Assembly: GCF_002813375.1 (NCBI RefSeq)
Contig: NZ_PHUJ01000003.1
Span: forward strand, 3,224,001-3,288,000
Direction: 5' to 3'
Source of the DNA: Pseudonocardia alni
Lineage (GTDB): Bacteria; Actinomycetota; Actinomycetes; Mycobacteriales; Pseudonocardiaceae
DNA: 64,000 nt
Part shown: positions 44,597 through 53,802 of the stretch, piece by piece
How the letters are laid out: each line of letters starts with the position of its first letter
Position numbering within the stretch: position 1 is the stretch's first letter
Notes under the pieces: model-generated
Told to the model about the DNA's origin: nothing
Database searches by the model: none
What the model saw: only the letters and a program-made list of their open reading frames with translations
Translations under genes and position numbers: made by a program

Positions 44597-45922
44597 ATGG
44601 CGGTCCTCCAGCGGCTCACCGCCCCGGTCGCGCTGCCCTGCACGCCCGGCTTCCCGGTCGTGCGTGACGCGGTCCTCGACGTCGACGACACCGGCCGGAT
44701 CGCGTTCTTCGGCACGGCCGCCGACGCGCCGGCGACCGACGCCGTGCTGCGGCCGCTGCCCGGGCTCCTCATGCCCGGCATGGTCAACACGCACTGCCAC
44801 ACCCCCATGTCGCTGCTGCGCGGGATGGGCGGCGACCTGCCGCTGATGCCGTGGCTGACCGAGGTCATGTGGCCCGCGGAGGGCCTGCTGACCGAACAGG
44901 ACGTCCACGCCGGGATGCTCGCGGGCTGCCTGGACCTGCTGCGGACCGGCTGCACCACCAGCGTCGAGATGTACTTCTTCACCGACGCCCTGGCCGACGC
45001 CGTCCGCACCGCGGGCTCGCGGGCCGTGCTCACCCCGGGGATCATCGCCGCGCCCGGCTGGGACCGGCTCGGGACCTGGGAGCAGATGCGCGACGACGTC
45101 TCCGCCCGGATCGACGCCCATGGCCTGGTCCCCGACGACGACGGCCGGATCGAGCTGGGCTACGGCCCGCACTCGGCCTACACGCTGCCGTCGGGTGCGC
45201 TGGAGTCGGTCGCCGCGGCCGCCCGCGAGCGCGGCGCGCTGGTGCACACCCACGTCGCGGAGTCCCGCGGCGAGGACGCCGCCGTGCGCGAGGCCCACGG
45301 CTCGGTCCCGGCGATGCTCGACGCGGGCGGCGCGCTCGGCGGGCGGGTGCTGGCCGCGCACTCGGTCCACCTGTCCGACGACGACATCGCCGTCTACGCC
45401 CGGCACGGCGTCGCCGTCGCGCACTGTCCCGGCTCGAACGCGAAGCTCGCGGCGGGCACCGCCCGGCTGCTGGACCTGCGCCGGGCCGGGGTCCGGGTGG
45501 GTCTGGGCACCGACGGTCCCGCCTCCTGCGACGACCTGGACCTCTGGCACCAGGCGCGGCTCGCCGGGCTGATGGCTCGGGTCGGGGCCGACGACGCCGC
45601 CGCCCTCACCGCCGCCGACGTGCTGCTCATGGGCACCGCGGACGCCGCGCACGCGATCGGCCGCGACGACCTCGGCGCGCTGGAGGCCGGACGGCGGGCG
45701 GACGTGGTGCACGTCGAGACCGACGACTCCGCGTTCGTCGCGCCGTCGGACGACGCGCAGCTCGTGTCGAACCTGGTGTGGGCAGGCGGCTCCCGCCTGG
45801 TCCACGACGTGTGGGTGGGCGGCGAGCAGGTCATCGACGCCGGTGAGCCGACCCGGGCCGACCGCCGGGCGTCACTCGCCGCGGTGCGGTCGATCTCGGC
45901 GCGGCTGCGCGGGCAGGTCTGA
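44597..45922 (+). CDS. Amidohydrolase, SAH/5-methylthioadenosine deaminase-like
   Basis: 441 residues. Metal ligands follow the amidohydrolase pattern: GMVNTHCHTP (H66, H68), THVAESR (His), AAHSVHLSDDDI (His) and LGTDGPASCDDLDL (Asp). The MYFFTDALADAVR and YGPHSAYTLPSG segments match the MtaD/SsnA-like deaminase class acting on adenosine-type or guanine-type bases. It removes an amino group hydrolytically with one metal ion. The start is 1 nt after the NYN gene stop, so the two are co-transcribed. Substrate is not certain. Confidence 0.9.
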   Translation: MAVLQRLTAPVALPCTPGFPVVRDAVLDVDDTGRIAFFGTAADAPATDAVLRPLPGLLMPGMVNTHCHTPMSLLRGMGGDLPLMPWLTEVMWPAEGLLTEQDVHAGMLAGCLDLLRTGCTTSVEMYFFTDALADAVRTAGSRAVLTPGIIAAPGWDRLGTWEQMRDDVSARIDAHGLVPDDDGRIELGYGPHSAYTLPSGALESVAAAARERGALVHTHVAESRGEDAAVREAHGSVPAMLDAGGALGGRVLAAHSVHLSDDDIAVYARHGVAVAHCPGSNAKLAAGTARLLDLRRAGVRVGLGTDGPASCDDLDLWHQARLAGLMARVGADDAAALTAADVLLMGTADAAHAIGRDDLGALEAGRRADVVHVETDDSAFVAPSDDAQLVSNLVWAGGSRLVHDVWVGGEQVIDAGEPTRADRRASLAAVRSISARLRGQV

Positions 45923-45937
45923 GCGGTCCCGCGCCCG

Positions 45938-47173
45938 TCAGCGGCCGAGTACGGCCGCGAGGTGCGGGTCGGTGAAGCGGCGGTCGGGGTCGAACCGATC
46001 GCGGACGGCGCGGAACGCCTCCCACCCCGGGTAGGCGACGGCGAGCTCGTCCGGCCCCCAGGCGTGCCGGGTGGTCCAGCAGGGCCGCCCGTCGGCGTCC
46101 TCGCAGACCGCGCCCGCGAGCCGGCGGACCGGCTCCTCCGCCGGTCCGCGGGTCCGCAGCCGCAGGTAGGCGGTGTCCCGACCGGACGCCGGGTGCAGCA
46201 GACCGGTCTCGGCCCGTCCGGTGCGCACCCGCACGGGACGCAGCTCCCGCCCCCGCGCGGCGACGGCGGCCCCCAGCTCGCGCAGGACCGTCCCGAGCGC
46301 GGCACGCGGCACGGCCCACTCGGACAGGTCCGGGTCCCACGGCTGCGGGTCCGGCAGGACCTCGTGCGGCGGCCCGGCCGTGCCGGGCGCCCAGCGCTGC
46401 GGCGGCGGCCACCCGGAGCGCAGCCCCACCCCGGAGGACCACCACGACGACGCCAGCCGCGACACCGCCTGCCCCCAGCCGGCGCGCTCGACCGGACCGG
46501 TCGCCTCGGGCTCCGGCTCGGCCCAGCGCAGCACCGCGGACCCGGCGTGCGCCGACGGGCTGACCGCGATGTCGCACTCGGTCCAGGCGTGCTCGCCGAG
46601 CAGGTCCTCGCCGAGCACCTCGTCGATGCCGACGGCGCGCTCGTGCACCTGCAGCCGCGTGAGCGGGACGGTGCGGAGCTCCAGCGCGGTCGCGATGCCC
46701 AGTGCGCCGAGCCCGCAGCGGGCGGCGTCGAGGTCGGGTCCGGTGACGTCGCGGACTGTGCCGCGGCCGTCGACCAACCGGACGGCCCGGACCTGGCCGG
46801 ACAGCGAGCCCTCCGCGGGGGCGCCGCCGTACATGCCCAGCCCGGTGGCGCCGCCGATGGTGGCGCGGGGCGCGTCGGGCACGGTGGCCAGCGCCCGGCC
46901 GGCGGCGGCGAGGGCGACGCAGAGGTCCGCGACGGTCTCCCCGGCCCGCACCCGCACGGTGTCCTCGGCGATCTCGACGACGCCGGTCAGCGCGGACACG
47001 TCGAGTAGTACGTCATCGGTCCGGACGAGGGGTCCCGGGGCGCGGCCGCCGGCACCGGTGGGGCGGACGGTGGCGCCCCGTTCCGCGGCCCGTCGCACGG
47101 CCGTCACGACGCCGGCCTCGTCGAGCGGGCGGTCGGTGCGCCGGGGGCCGGTCGCGGCGGGATCGGTGCTCAT
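45938..47173 (-). CDS. FAD-linked oxidoreductase, sugar-lactone-oxidase (ALO) type
   Basis: 411 residues. An N-terminal FAD_binding_4 domain (GATVRPTGAGGRAPG, ATIGGATGLGMYGG) and an ALO-like C-terminus (TRHAWGPDELAVAYPGW, FRAVRDRFDPDRRFTDPHL) identify the D-arabinono-1,4-lactone / L-gulono-lactone oxidase family. In covalently flavinylated members the first motif reads GAGHSF; here the His is absent, so FAD is probably bound non-covalently. The C-terminal W in HAW replaces the usual HWAK order slightly. Convergent with the deaminase gene, 15 nt apart. Substrate unknown. Confidence 0.87.
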   Translation of the reverse strand: MSTDPAATGPRRTDRPLDEAGVVTAVRRAAERGATVRPTGAGGRAPGPLVRTDDVLLDVSALTGVVEIAEDTVRVRAGETVADLCVALAAAGRALATVPDAPRATIGGATGLGMYGGAPAEGSLSGQVRAVRLVDGRGTVRDVTGPDLDAARCGLGALGIATALELRTVPLTRLQVHERAVGIDEVLGEDLLGEHAWTECDIAVSPSAHAGSAVLRWAEPEPEATGPVERAGWGQAVSRLASSWWSSGVGLRSGWPPPQRWAPGTAGPPHEVLPDPQPWDPDLSEWAVPRAALGTVLRELGAAVAARGRELRPVRVRTGRAETGLLHPASGRDTAYLRLRTRGPAEEPVRRLAGAVCEDADGRPCWTTRHAWGPDELAVAYPGWEAFRAVRDRFDPDRRFTDPHLAAVLGR

Positions 47174-47842
47174 CCCTCGCAGGGTAGAACGCCGAGGGTC
47201 ACCGTGCGGAACGATTCGAGCACGCGTCGCGGCGCGTCGTACGGCCGTCCGGTGGGACGGCGGTGAACGTGGTGGCGGGTGTGCCGGACGGGACGGCGAA
47301 ACATGCAGCGAATGCCCTCTTGTGACCCGGACGGCCGCCCGATACGGTCACACTCCGTGGCGATCATGTCGCCACGCGAGTCCGGGACGAGGATGTCCCG
47401 CACTCGGCCCCGTCGCCCTGCCCGGAACCGCGCTCCCCACGGCTCCGGTCGGCGCCGACGGCGTCACCGGTGTCGCGCGCGCCACGCCGGTGGCCTCCGC
47501 ACGCGCGAGGGCCGGGTGCGGTGGTCGGCTCCCTCCGACCATCGCCCCGGCCCTCGCCTTGCGTGCTGACGACCCAGCTCCCCAGCCGGTCGTCACCTCA
47601 TCCCGCGGTCCCAAGGTGTGTCCGCGGGATGTTCTGGTGCATCCTCGGCGCTCCCGGTCCCCACCGGTCCTGCCGTGCGGCCGTACGCCTGTGGCGTGCG
47701 GCTACTCCCCGGGACGCTCCGGGGGTGTCGTGGTTGCCTCGCGTACCGATCCGGTCCCGAAAGGGTGCCGAACGGCCGTACCGCGCCGCCCGTGCCGGCG
47801 GAGCGACCGGGCCGGATGCCCGTCCGGTCGCTCGGACGCCGC
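47174..47842. other. Gene-free region with a series of stem-loops
   Basis: No ORF here has convincing start, codon bias or homology. Between 47466 and 47833 there are at least seven stems. The main ones are a nested hairpin (12-bp outer stem 47505-47516 with 47546-47557 around a 7-bp inner stem at 47522-47541), GACGACC stem 47568-47594, ATCCCGCGG stem 47600-47630, CCGGT stem 47654-47667, a 10-bp stem 47680-47702, CCCCGG stem 47707-47724, and a 10-bp GAGCGACCGG stem 47801-47833. The last probably terminates the gene at 47843-48346. The rest may be a structured RNA or leader for the flavoprotein gene; I match it to no known class. Confidence 0.55.
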
Positions 47843-48346
47843 TCAGGCCGTGCGGGTCAGCCGGTGCCGCCCGGCACCGCCCAGCAGATCGGCGATCGCG
47901 GCCCGGTCCGCGGCGCGCTCGGCGTCGCGACGACGGCGCAGCATCACCATGGCGGCGTCGCCCGGTGTGTTCCAGGCGCCGTCGTCCTGCTCCTGCGGCG
48001 CGTGGCCGAGCGGCTGCGCCGGGACCGGTGCGACCTCGGCGTGGAACGCGGCGACCGTGTCCCCGGTCGGCCGGACCGCGCCACCGCGGCGGGTCGTGCG
48101 GACGGTGCCGCGGTGGACGCGGCGCACGGCGTTGCCGGCGCTCCCGCTCCGCCGGCCGTCCCGCCAGCCCCCGACGGTGAGGGCGTGGAAGATCGGGGTC
48201 TCCTCCTGGATCTCGTCGTGCGACTCGTGCCGGCCGGGGAACGGCCAGCTCTCCTGCGCGGCGCGTCGCGCCCGGATCGACGACTCGAGGCCACCCGCAG
48301 CGCTGTCGAACTCGTACACCCGCCGTACCTCCTGCTCGCCTGACAT
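47843..48346 (-). CDS. Hypothetical protein, 167 residues
   Basis: ATG start MSGEQEVRRVYEFDSAAGG, with an AGGAGGT stretch further upstream. The middle has HDEIQEETPIFHALTVGGWRDG; the C-terminal half is Arg- and Ala-rich with VMLRRRRDAERAADRAAIADLL, a likely helix. No signal peptide or membrane segment. Coding bias is moderate. Family not recognised. Confidence 0.58.
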   Translation of the reverse strand: MSGEQEVRRVYEFDSAAGGLESSIRARRAAQESWPFPGRHESHDEIQEETPIFHALTVGGWRDGRRSGSAGNAVRRVHRGTVRTTRRGGAVRPTGDTVAAFHAEVAPVPAQPLGHAPQEQDDGAWNTPGDAAMVMLRRRRDAERAADRAAIADLLGGAGRHRLTRTA

Positions 48347-48860
48347 GTGGGGACCCACGGCCTGGTCCGTATCGCGTACACCCGGTACCGCCGTTCGGCC
48401 CACTCACCCGGTCAACGGGTGACACACGAGAGGGGAAACGGGGGTGACAGTTCTGGTTGCGAGGTCCCCTCGTACGAGTGGCGTGACCGGTCCGGGACTC
48501 TCCGTGTTGTCTACGGAGCGTGTTCACCCAGCCTCCTCCTGGAGCAGTCGGTGACGTCGGTTCGGAGTCCGGCCCGTAGGAAGCCCTCGGCGACGGATCC
48601 TCGCCTCGGCCCAGGTGACCACGATCCGGCACGTCGCGACCACCATGCGGCGGTGCGTGACCACATCGCCACTCCTTCGTGCCGGTGCGGCCCACGGAGT
48701 GTCCACTACACGGGTGTAGTTCGACGGACAGTCACGAATGGCTGTCAGCACTGCTCCGTCCGTCCCGGCGCTGGGCCGTCCGGGGTGCAGTGATCGGGGG
48801 CCGGGCCGTCACCGTTGCGTGCACCGCGCCACCCCGGCCGATCCGCCGTACCGTCGTCCC
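48347..48860. other. Divergent intergenic region with ACTACAC palindrome
   Basis: About 510 nt between two divergent starts. ACTACAC-GG-GTGTAGT at 48705-48720 (7-bp arms) lies 140 nt upstream of the AI-2E permease start and could be an operator; its TACA...TGTA cores recall BlaI/CopY-type sites, and a BlaI-type gene lies 3.3 kb away, though spacing differs. A 75-codon minus-strand ORF at 48524-48751 has poor bias and was rejected. Confidence 0.5.
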
Positions 48861-50306
48861 ATGACGGAGCGGACCGGGCGGCCCGCCGCTCCTTCCGGGA
48901 GCGGCATCCCGCACCCACGGCACGACGACGACCCTGCCCTTCGCGGGCGCGCGTCCGCGGACGGGCACCACGCGGAACCGGCGCAGGCCGCGGACGAGGA
49001 CTCCGGCGCCGGGCACGCACGTGTGGTCGCCCCGCGGCCGGCCGGTCCCGGGGCCGGCGCCCACCGGGCCACCCCCGCCCCGCACGACGACACCGAGCCC
49101 CTCCTCGACGACACCACCGACCACCGTCGCGGCGCCGGCCAGCGGACCGGGCCGCACGTCGCGGACCCCGCGGCGCGGGCCGCCGGGGCGCGCCCCCGCC
49201 CGTCGCCGCGGGCGGAGATCCCGCGCCCGCTGCGGATCGCCTCCGAGGCCTGTGCCCGGATGCTCGTCATCGCCGCCGGATTCGCGCTGCTCGTCTTCCT
49301 CGTGATCGAGCTGCGGGTCGTGGTCGTCCCGGTGGCGATCGCGGTACTGCTGTCCGCACTGCTCGCCCCGCTGGTCCGGTGGCTGCACGAGCGGCGGGTG
49401 CCCCGCGGCATCGCGACGGCGCTGGTGATGGTCGGCGGTCTGGCCGCGCTCGGGGGGCTGCTGACCGCCGTCGTCAGCACCCTGGTCGACGGCACGTCCC
49501 AGGTGGTGGCGGAGGTCACCGACAACGTCGGCTCGCTGCAGGGGCTCGCCGACGCGACGCCGTTCCGGATCGACGTCGGCGTGCTCGGCGACCAGGTGCT
49601 GCAGGCGGTGCGCGACAACCAGCAGACGCTGACCTCCGGCGCGGTGACGACCGCCGCGACCGTCGGGGAGATTCTCGCCGGGTTCGCGCTCTGCCTCTTC
49701 GCGTTGATCTTCATGCTCCACGACGGCCGCCGCATCTGGGGGTTCGTCCGGCTGCTCGCCCCGCGGGCCCGGCGCTCGCGGGTCGACGTCGCCGCCCGCC
49801 GGGCGTTCGCCTCGCTCGTCGGCTACGTACGGGCGACGGTGCTGGTCGCGATCGTCGACGCCCTCGGGATCGGCCTGGGCCTGTGGGCGACGGGTGTGCC
49901 GTTCGTGCTGCCGCTGGCCGCGCTGGTGTTCCTCGGTGCGTTCGTGCCGATCATCGGGGCGGTGCTGACCGGCGCCGTCGCGGTGCTGGTCGCGCTGGCC
50001 ACCGAGGGACCGGTGACCGCGCTGATCGTGCTCGGTGTCGTGCTGGCGGTGCAGCAGCTGGAGAGCCACGTGCTCCAGCCGGTGCTGATGGGCCGGGCCG
50101 TCCGGCTGCACCCGCTGGCGGTCGCGCTCGGCGTCGCGGTCGGGGTGGTCGTCGCCGGGATCGCCGGCGCGCTGCTCGCCGTCCCGCTGCTGGCCGTACT
50201 GACCGCCGCGGTGCGCTCCCTGGTCGCGTCGCGCGAGGTCGCGCCGCGGGCGGTGGACCCGCTGCGCCCGCGCGAGGCGAACCCGCCGCCCGCCCTGCCG
50301 GGCTGA
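48861..50306 (+). CDS. AI-2E-family permease (TqsA/PerM-like)
   Basis: 481 residues from ATG (MTERTGRPAAPS). The first 120 residues are a disordered, Pro/Ala/His-rich extension. Then come about seven to eight membrane helices with the AI-2E hallmark regions VVVVPVAIAVLLSALLAPLVRWL, GFVPIIGAVLTGA-like LGAFVPIIGAVLTGAVAVLV and QQLESHVLQPVLMGRAVRLHPL. Family members export small molecules or act as Na+/H+ antiporters; the substrate cannot be told. The downstream SDR gene begins 44 nt later. Confidence 0.9.
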   Translation: MTERTGRPAAPSGSGIPHPRHDDDPALRGRASADGHHAEPAQAADEDSGAGHARVVAPRPAGPGAGAHRATPAPHDDTEPLLDDTTDHRRGAGQRTGPHVADPAARAAGARPRPSPRAEIPRPLRIASEACARMLVIAAGFALLVFLVIELRVVVVPVAIAVLLSALLAPLVRWLHERRVPRGIATALVMVGGLAALGGLLTAVVSTLVDGTSQVVAEVTDNVGSLQGLADATPFRIDVGVLGDQVLQAVRDNQQTLTSGAVTTAATVGEILAGFALCLFALIFMLHDGRRIWGFVRLLAPRARRSRVDVAARRAFASLVGYVRATVLVAIVDALGIGLGLWATGVPFVLPLAALVFLGAFVPIIGAVLTGAVAVLVALATEGPVTALIVLGVVLAVQQLESHVLQPVLMGRAVRLHPLAVALGVAVGVVVAGIAGALLAVPLLAVLTAAVRSLVASREVAPRAVDPLRPREANPPPALPG

Positions 50307-50350
50307 GCGCACGCCCTGCCGCGCAGTGCCTGCGGTGGGACGATCGCGCC

Positions 50351-51970
50351 GTGCGTTATCTCGTGACGGGTGCGACCGGCTACATCGGTGGGCGGCTCGC
50401 GCCCCGGCTGCTGGGCCACGGTCCCGAGCCCGACCTCGTCCCGGACCCGTCCACGGGCCCGGTCCGCGTGCGCTGCCTGGTCCGCAACCCGGACAAGCTC
50501 GCCGACGTGCCGTGGGCCGCCGACGCCGAGATCGTGCAGGGCGACCTGCTGGACCCGGACAGCGTCCGCGCGGCCTGCGAGGACGTCGACGTCGTCTACT
50601 TCCTCGTGCACTCGCTGTCGGACTCCGACTTCGCCGCCACCGACCGGCGGGCCGCGCTGATCCTCGGGGAGGCGGCGCGCGCGGCCGGCGTGAAGCGGAT
50701 CGTCTACCTGGGTGGTCTGCACCCGGACACCGGGGCCGGGAAGCTCTCGGCCCACCTGGCGTCGCGGGTGGAGGTGGGGGAGACCCTGCTGCGCTCCGGG
50801 GTACCGACGGTCGTGCTGCAGGCCGCGGTGATCCTCGGCTCCGGCTCGGCCAGCTTCGAGATGCTGCGCTACCTGACCCAGCGGCTCCCGCTGATGGTCA
50901 CCCCGCGCTGGGTGCACAACCGGATCCAGCCGATCGCGGTGCGCGACGTGCTGCGCTACCTGATCCGGGTCGCGGAGATCGACGCGCCGGCCGCCGAGCT
51001 GAACCGGACCTTCGACATCGGCGGCCCCGAGGTCCTCACCTACTACGAGATGATGCAGCGCTACGCCCGCGTCGCCGGCCTGTCCCGGCGCCGGGTGCTG
51101 CCGGTGCCGGTGCTGTCGCCGTCGTTGTCCGCGCACTGGATCAACGTCGTCACGCCCGTCCCGAAGTCGATCGCGAAGCCGCTGATCGAGTCCCTGGTGC
51201 ACGAGGTCGTCTGCTCCGAGGACGACATCAAGGCCCGCATCCCCGACCCGCCGGGCGGGCTGATCGGCTACGACCGCGCCGTCGAGCTGGCCCTGTCCCG
51301 CATCACCGACGGCGAGGTCGAGACCCGCTGGTCGGGCGCGACGGTGGCGAACGTGCCGTCCGACCCGCTGCCCAGTGACCCGGAGTGGGCCGGTGGCGAC
51401 GTCTACCTCGACGAGCGCGAGCAGGCCTGCGCCGCCACCCCGGAACAGCTGTGGACGGTCGTCGAGGGCATCGGCGGGGAGCGCGGCTGGTACTCGTTCC
51501 CGCTGGCCTGGTCGGTGCGCGGCTGGATGGACCGCGCGGTCGGCGGCGTCGGGCTCTCCCGCGGCCGTCGCGACCCGCACGACCTGCGCACCGGCGACGC
51601 GCTGGACTGGTGGCGGGTGGAGCGGATGGTCGAGCCCGGCGGGGCCCGCCCGGCCGGCAGCGACCGCGACCCCGAGGAGGGGCTGTTGCGGCTGCGCGCG
51701 GAGATGAAGGTACCCGGCCGGGCCTGGCTGGAGATGTCGGTGCGCCCGCGTCCGGGCGGGTCGACCTACCACCAGCGGGCGGTGTTCATCCCGCACGGCC
51801 TCCCCGGCTACCTGTACTGGTGGTCGGTCGCGCCGTTCCACGGGATCGTCTTCGGCGGGATGGTCCGCAACATCACCCGCACCGCCGAGCGCGACGGCGA
51901 CGTCCCCGCCCCGGCGAGCCGCCGTCCGGCATGGCTGCGGTCCCGGTCGCACCGCGACCGGGCGGCCTGA
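50351..51970 (+). CDS. SDR-type NAD(P)-dependent epimerase with DUF2867 domain
   Basis: 539 residues from GTG. Rossmann motif TGATGYIGGRL at 6-16 starts an atypical SDR with VYFLVHSLSDSDF and VLQAAVILGSGSASFEMLRYL. From about residue 360 a DUF2867 domain follows (ATPEQLWTVVEGIGGERGW, GWMDRAVGGVGLSRGRRDP, YHQRAVFIPHGLPGYLYWW). This fusion is common in actinomycetes and is thought to act on ubiquinone-like or lipid substrates, which is weakly supported. The catalytic Tyr is not obvious, as expected for the atypical group. Confidence 0.88.
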   Translation: MRYLVTGATGYIGGRLAPRLLGHGPEPDLVPDPSTGPVRVRCLVRNPDKLADVPWAADAEIVQGDLLDPDSVRAACEDVDVVYFLVHSLSDSDFAATDRRAALILGEAARAAGVKRIVYLGGLHPDTGAGKLSAHLASRVEVGETLLRSGVPTVVLQAAVILGSGSASFEMLRYLTQRLPLMVTPRWVHNRIQPIAVRDVLRYLIRVAEIDAPAAELNRTFDIGGPEVLTYYEMMQRYARVAGLSRRRVLPVPVLSPSLSAHWINVVTPVPKSIAKPLIESLVHEVVCSEDDIKARIPDPPGGLIGYDRAVELALSRITDGEVETRWSGATVANVPSDPLPSDPEWAGGDVYLDEREQACAATPEQLWTVVEGIGGERGWYSFPLAWSVRGWMDRAVGGVGLSRGRRDPHDLRTGDALDWWRVERMVEPGGARPAGSDRDPEEGLLRLRAEMKVPGRAWLEMSVRPRPGGSTYHQRAVFIPHGLPGYLYWWSVAPFHGIVFGGMVRNITRTAERDGDVPAPASRRPAWLRSRSHRDRAA

Positions 51971-52019
51971 CCGCCTCCGGGTCGGCGCTCCCCCGACCAC
52001 GGTGGCCCGCGCGGCGGCG

Positions 52020-52382
52020 TCAGCCGCGATCGGGGCCCGAGAGGGCGGCGAGCAGCACGGCGGACTCGCGCTCGGACACCGAGCGCGCGAAGTGCAGGAG
52101 CACGGCCTCGGTGTCGCCGGGGCCGTCGAGCAGGTCGCGCAGGGCGCGCGCGGTCTCCTCCTCGCGGCTCGCGGCCGGCGTGTAGAGGTAGGCGCGACCG
52201 TCCAGCTCCCGCTGCACCCAGCCCTTGCGGTGCAGGTTGTCGAGCACCGTCATGACGGTCGTGTACGCCAGCGGACGGGCCGGGGCCAGGCGGGCGCGGA
52301 CGTCGCGCACCCGACACGGTCCCGCGTCGCCCCACAGCACGTCCATCACGGCGGCCTCGAGCTCGCCGAGTCGACCACGCAT
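52020..52382 (-). CDS. BlaI/MecI/CopY-family transcriptional repressor
   Basis: 120 residues from ATG after GGGAGGCAAC. The winged helix MRGRLGELEAAVMDVLWG, PLAYTTVMTVLDNLHRKGWV, and YLYTPAASREEETARALRDLL are typical of BlaI-type repressors, which dimerise through the C-terminal helices. No blaR/M56-peptidase sensor gene is adjacent, as in M. tuberculosis BlaI (Rv1846c)-like single genes. Targets unknown. Confidence 0.92.
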   Translation of the reverse strand: MRGRLGELEAAVMDVLWGDAGPCRVRDVRARLAPARPLAYTTVMTVLDNLHRKGWVQRELDGRAYLYTPAASREEETARALRDLLDGPGDTEAVLLHFARSVSERESAVLLAALSGPDRG

Positions 52383-52446
52383 GTTGCCTCCCGGATCCGA
52401 GGGTAACCGCAACCCCCCATGCTCCCCCGGTCGGTGGGCCGTCGGA

Positions 52447-53607
52447 TCAGCAGCCGGACAGTGCGGGCACGGGCTCCACCGCACGCGGTCCCGGGCCGAG
52501 CACCACCCAGCGACCACCCGAGGCCTCCACCTGGGGCAGCGCGGCGCGGACCTCGTCGAGGAGTTCGGGCAGGAACAGCAGGACACGGTCCGGGCGCAGG
52601 CCGGCGAGCTCGTCGGGGGACACGACGGGCACGTCGCTGCCCGGCATGCGGTGGCCCTGCTTGGCCGGCGAGGCGTCACCGACGGCGGCCAGCAGCGACG
52701 CGTCCAGCCCGGCGCGGCACACCAGCGGCACCGCGCGGGACGCCGCGCCGTAGGCGGCGACGGTGCGTCCGGCCGCCCGCTCGGCGACCAGCCAGTCGAG
52801 CAGCAGGTGGGTGTCGTCGGCGGCCGCCTGCAGCCGGGCGAACCCGGACGGCTCGGTGACGGCGAGGGCGCGTTCCTCGTCGACGAGGCGGCGGGTCCCG
52901 GCGTCGGGCTCGGCGCCGGCCCGGGCGGTGACCAGCACGGTCCCACCGGACAGCGGGTACCACCACGCCCGATGCACGCCCAGGCCGTGCCGGCGCAGTG
53001 CGGCGTCCAGGGCGGGCAGCGACCAGTAGCCGTAGTGGCCGTGGCGCAGGTCGAACCACTGGTCGTCACGCAGCACGGTGCCCAGCGACAGCAGCTGGAG
53101 CGCGAGCGTGCCGCCGGGGGCGAGCAGCGCGACCCGCCGGGCGAGCGCATCGGCCTGGTCGGGCTCGTGCAGCAGCCCGTAGAAGTCGACGACGAGGTCG
53201 GCCCGCCCGGCCGCGGACACCGCGTCCGCATCGAGCGCGGCCATGCCGCGCCCGGTCAGCCGCGGGAGCCACGAGCCGCCGTGCGGGCTGCCGAACTCCG
53301 CGACCCGGCCGCCCGGGCGGACCAGCCCGGCGCGGGCGAGCCGGCCGACCGAGCGGTCGCTCTGTTCGGTCATCGCCCGCGGTTCGACGCCGTGCAGCTC
53401 CTCGGTGACCGCGGCATCGGTCTGCAGCTGGGCGAGACCGCAGCCGGCGCACAGCCACATGCGCAGCGGGGCCGCCGGGTCGGGCAGCGGGGCGTCCCGC
53501 GCGGGCATCCGGTCCCACGGCGGCTGCTCGCCCAGGTCGAGCACGACCGTGCCCGCGGCACCGCCACAGGCACGGCACCGGGTACCCGGCGTCGGGTCGT
53601 CGGTCAT
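52447..53607 (-). CDS. Zinc-finger C-methyltransferase-like protein with altered SAM motif
   Basis: 386 residues. Two CxxC pairs (C11/C14, C53/C56) form the zinc-binding N-terminus seen in C-methyltransferases. Where the class I SAM motif should be (EVGCGSG in the paralogue at 3730-4917) this protein has AEFGSPHGGSW, and the C-terminal domain keeps VAAYGAASRAVPLVC and VGDASPAKQGHRMPG. The latter sequence is normal for C-methyltransferase C-terminal domains. Activity may be reduced or the substrate different. It is divergent from an RmlC-like gene, suggesting a shared sugar-nucleotide role. Confidence 0.82.
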   Translation of the reverse strand: MTDDPTPGTRCRACGGAAGTVVLDLGEQPPWDRMPARDAPLPDPAAPLRMWLCAGCGLAQLQTDAAVTEELHGVEPRAMTEQSDRSVGRLARAGLVRPGGRVAEFGSPHGGSWLPRLTGRGMAALDADAVSAAGRADLVVDFYGLLHEPDQADALARRVALLAPGGTLALQLLSLGTVLRDDQWFDLRHGHYGYWSLPALDAALRRHGLGVHRAWWYPLSGGTVLVTARAGAEPDAGTRRLVDEERALAVTEPSGFARLQAAADDTHLLLDWLVAERAAGRTVAAYGAASRAVPLVCRAGLDASLLAAVGDASPAKQGHRMPGSDVPVVSPDELAGLRPDRVLLFLPELLDEVRAALPQVEASGGRWVVLGPGPRAVEPVPALSGC

Positions 53608-53802
53608 GCGCCACCCCTCGTCGCATCAGTACTAGGGCCGATAGTAGATACGGCGGCTGAAAGCCCGCTGTGAACCCGATCAGAGCAACGTGGACTCGCG
53701 CAGCGTCACCGGGACCGGGTCCGCTCGTTGTCGTCTCCGGTACCCCAACCGCAGCCCACCGCGCGCCCGTCGCACGCGGTGACCGGACCCGAGGGAGGTC
53801 GA

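Noticed and set aside
47348..47614. 88-codon minus-strand ORF over the stem-loop region
   Set aside because: Composition is explained by the hairpins; no ribosome-binding site or recognisable product.
48524..48751. 75-codon minus-strand ORF in the divergent region
   Set aside because: Third-position bias is weak (several CGT, CCT, CTT codons) and there is no Shine-Dalgarno; the frame probably is open by chance.
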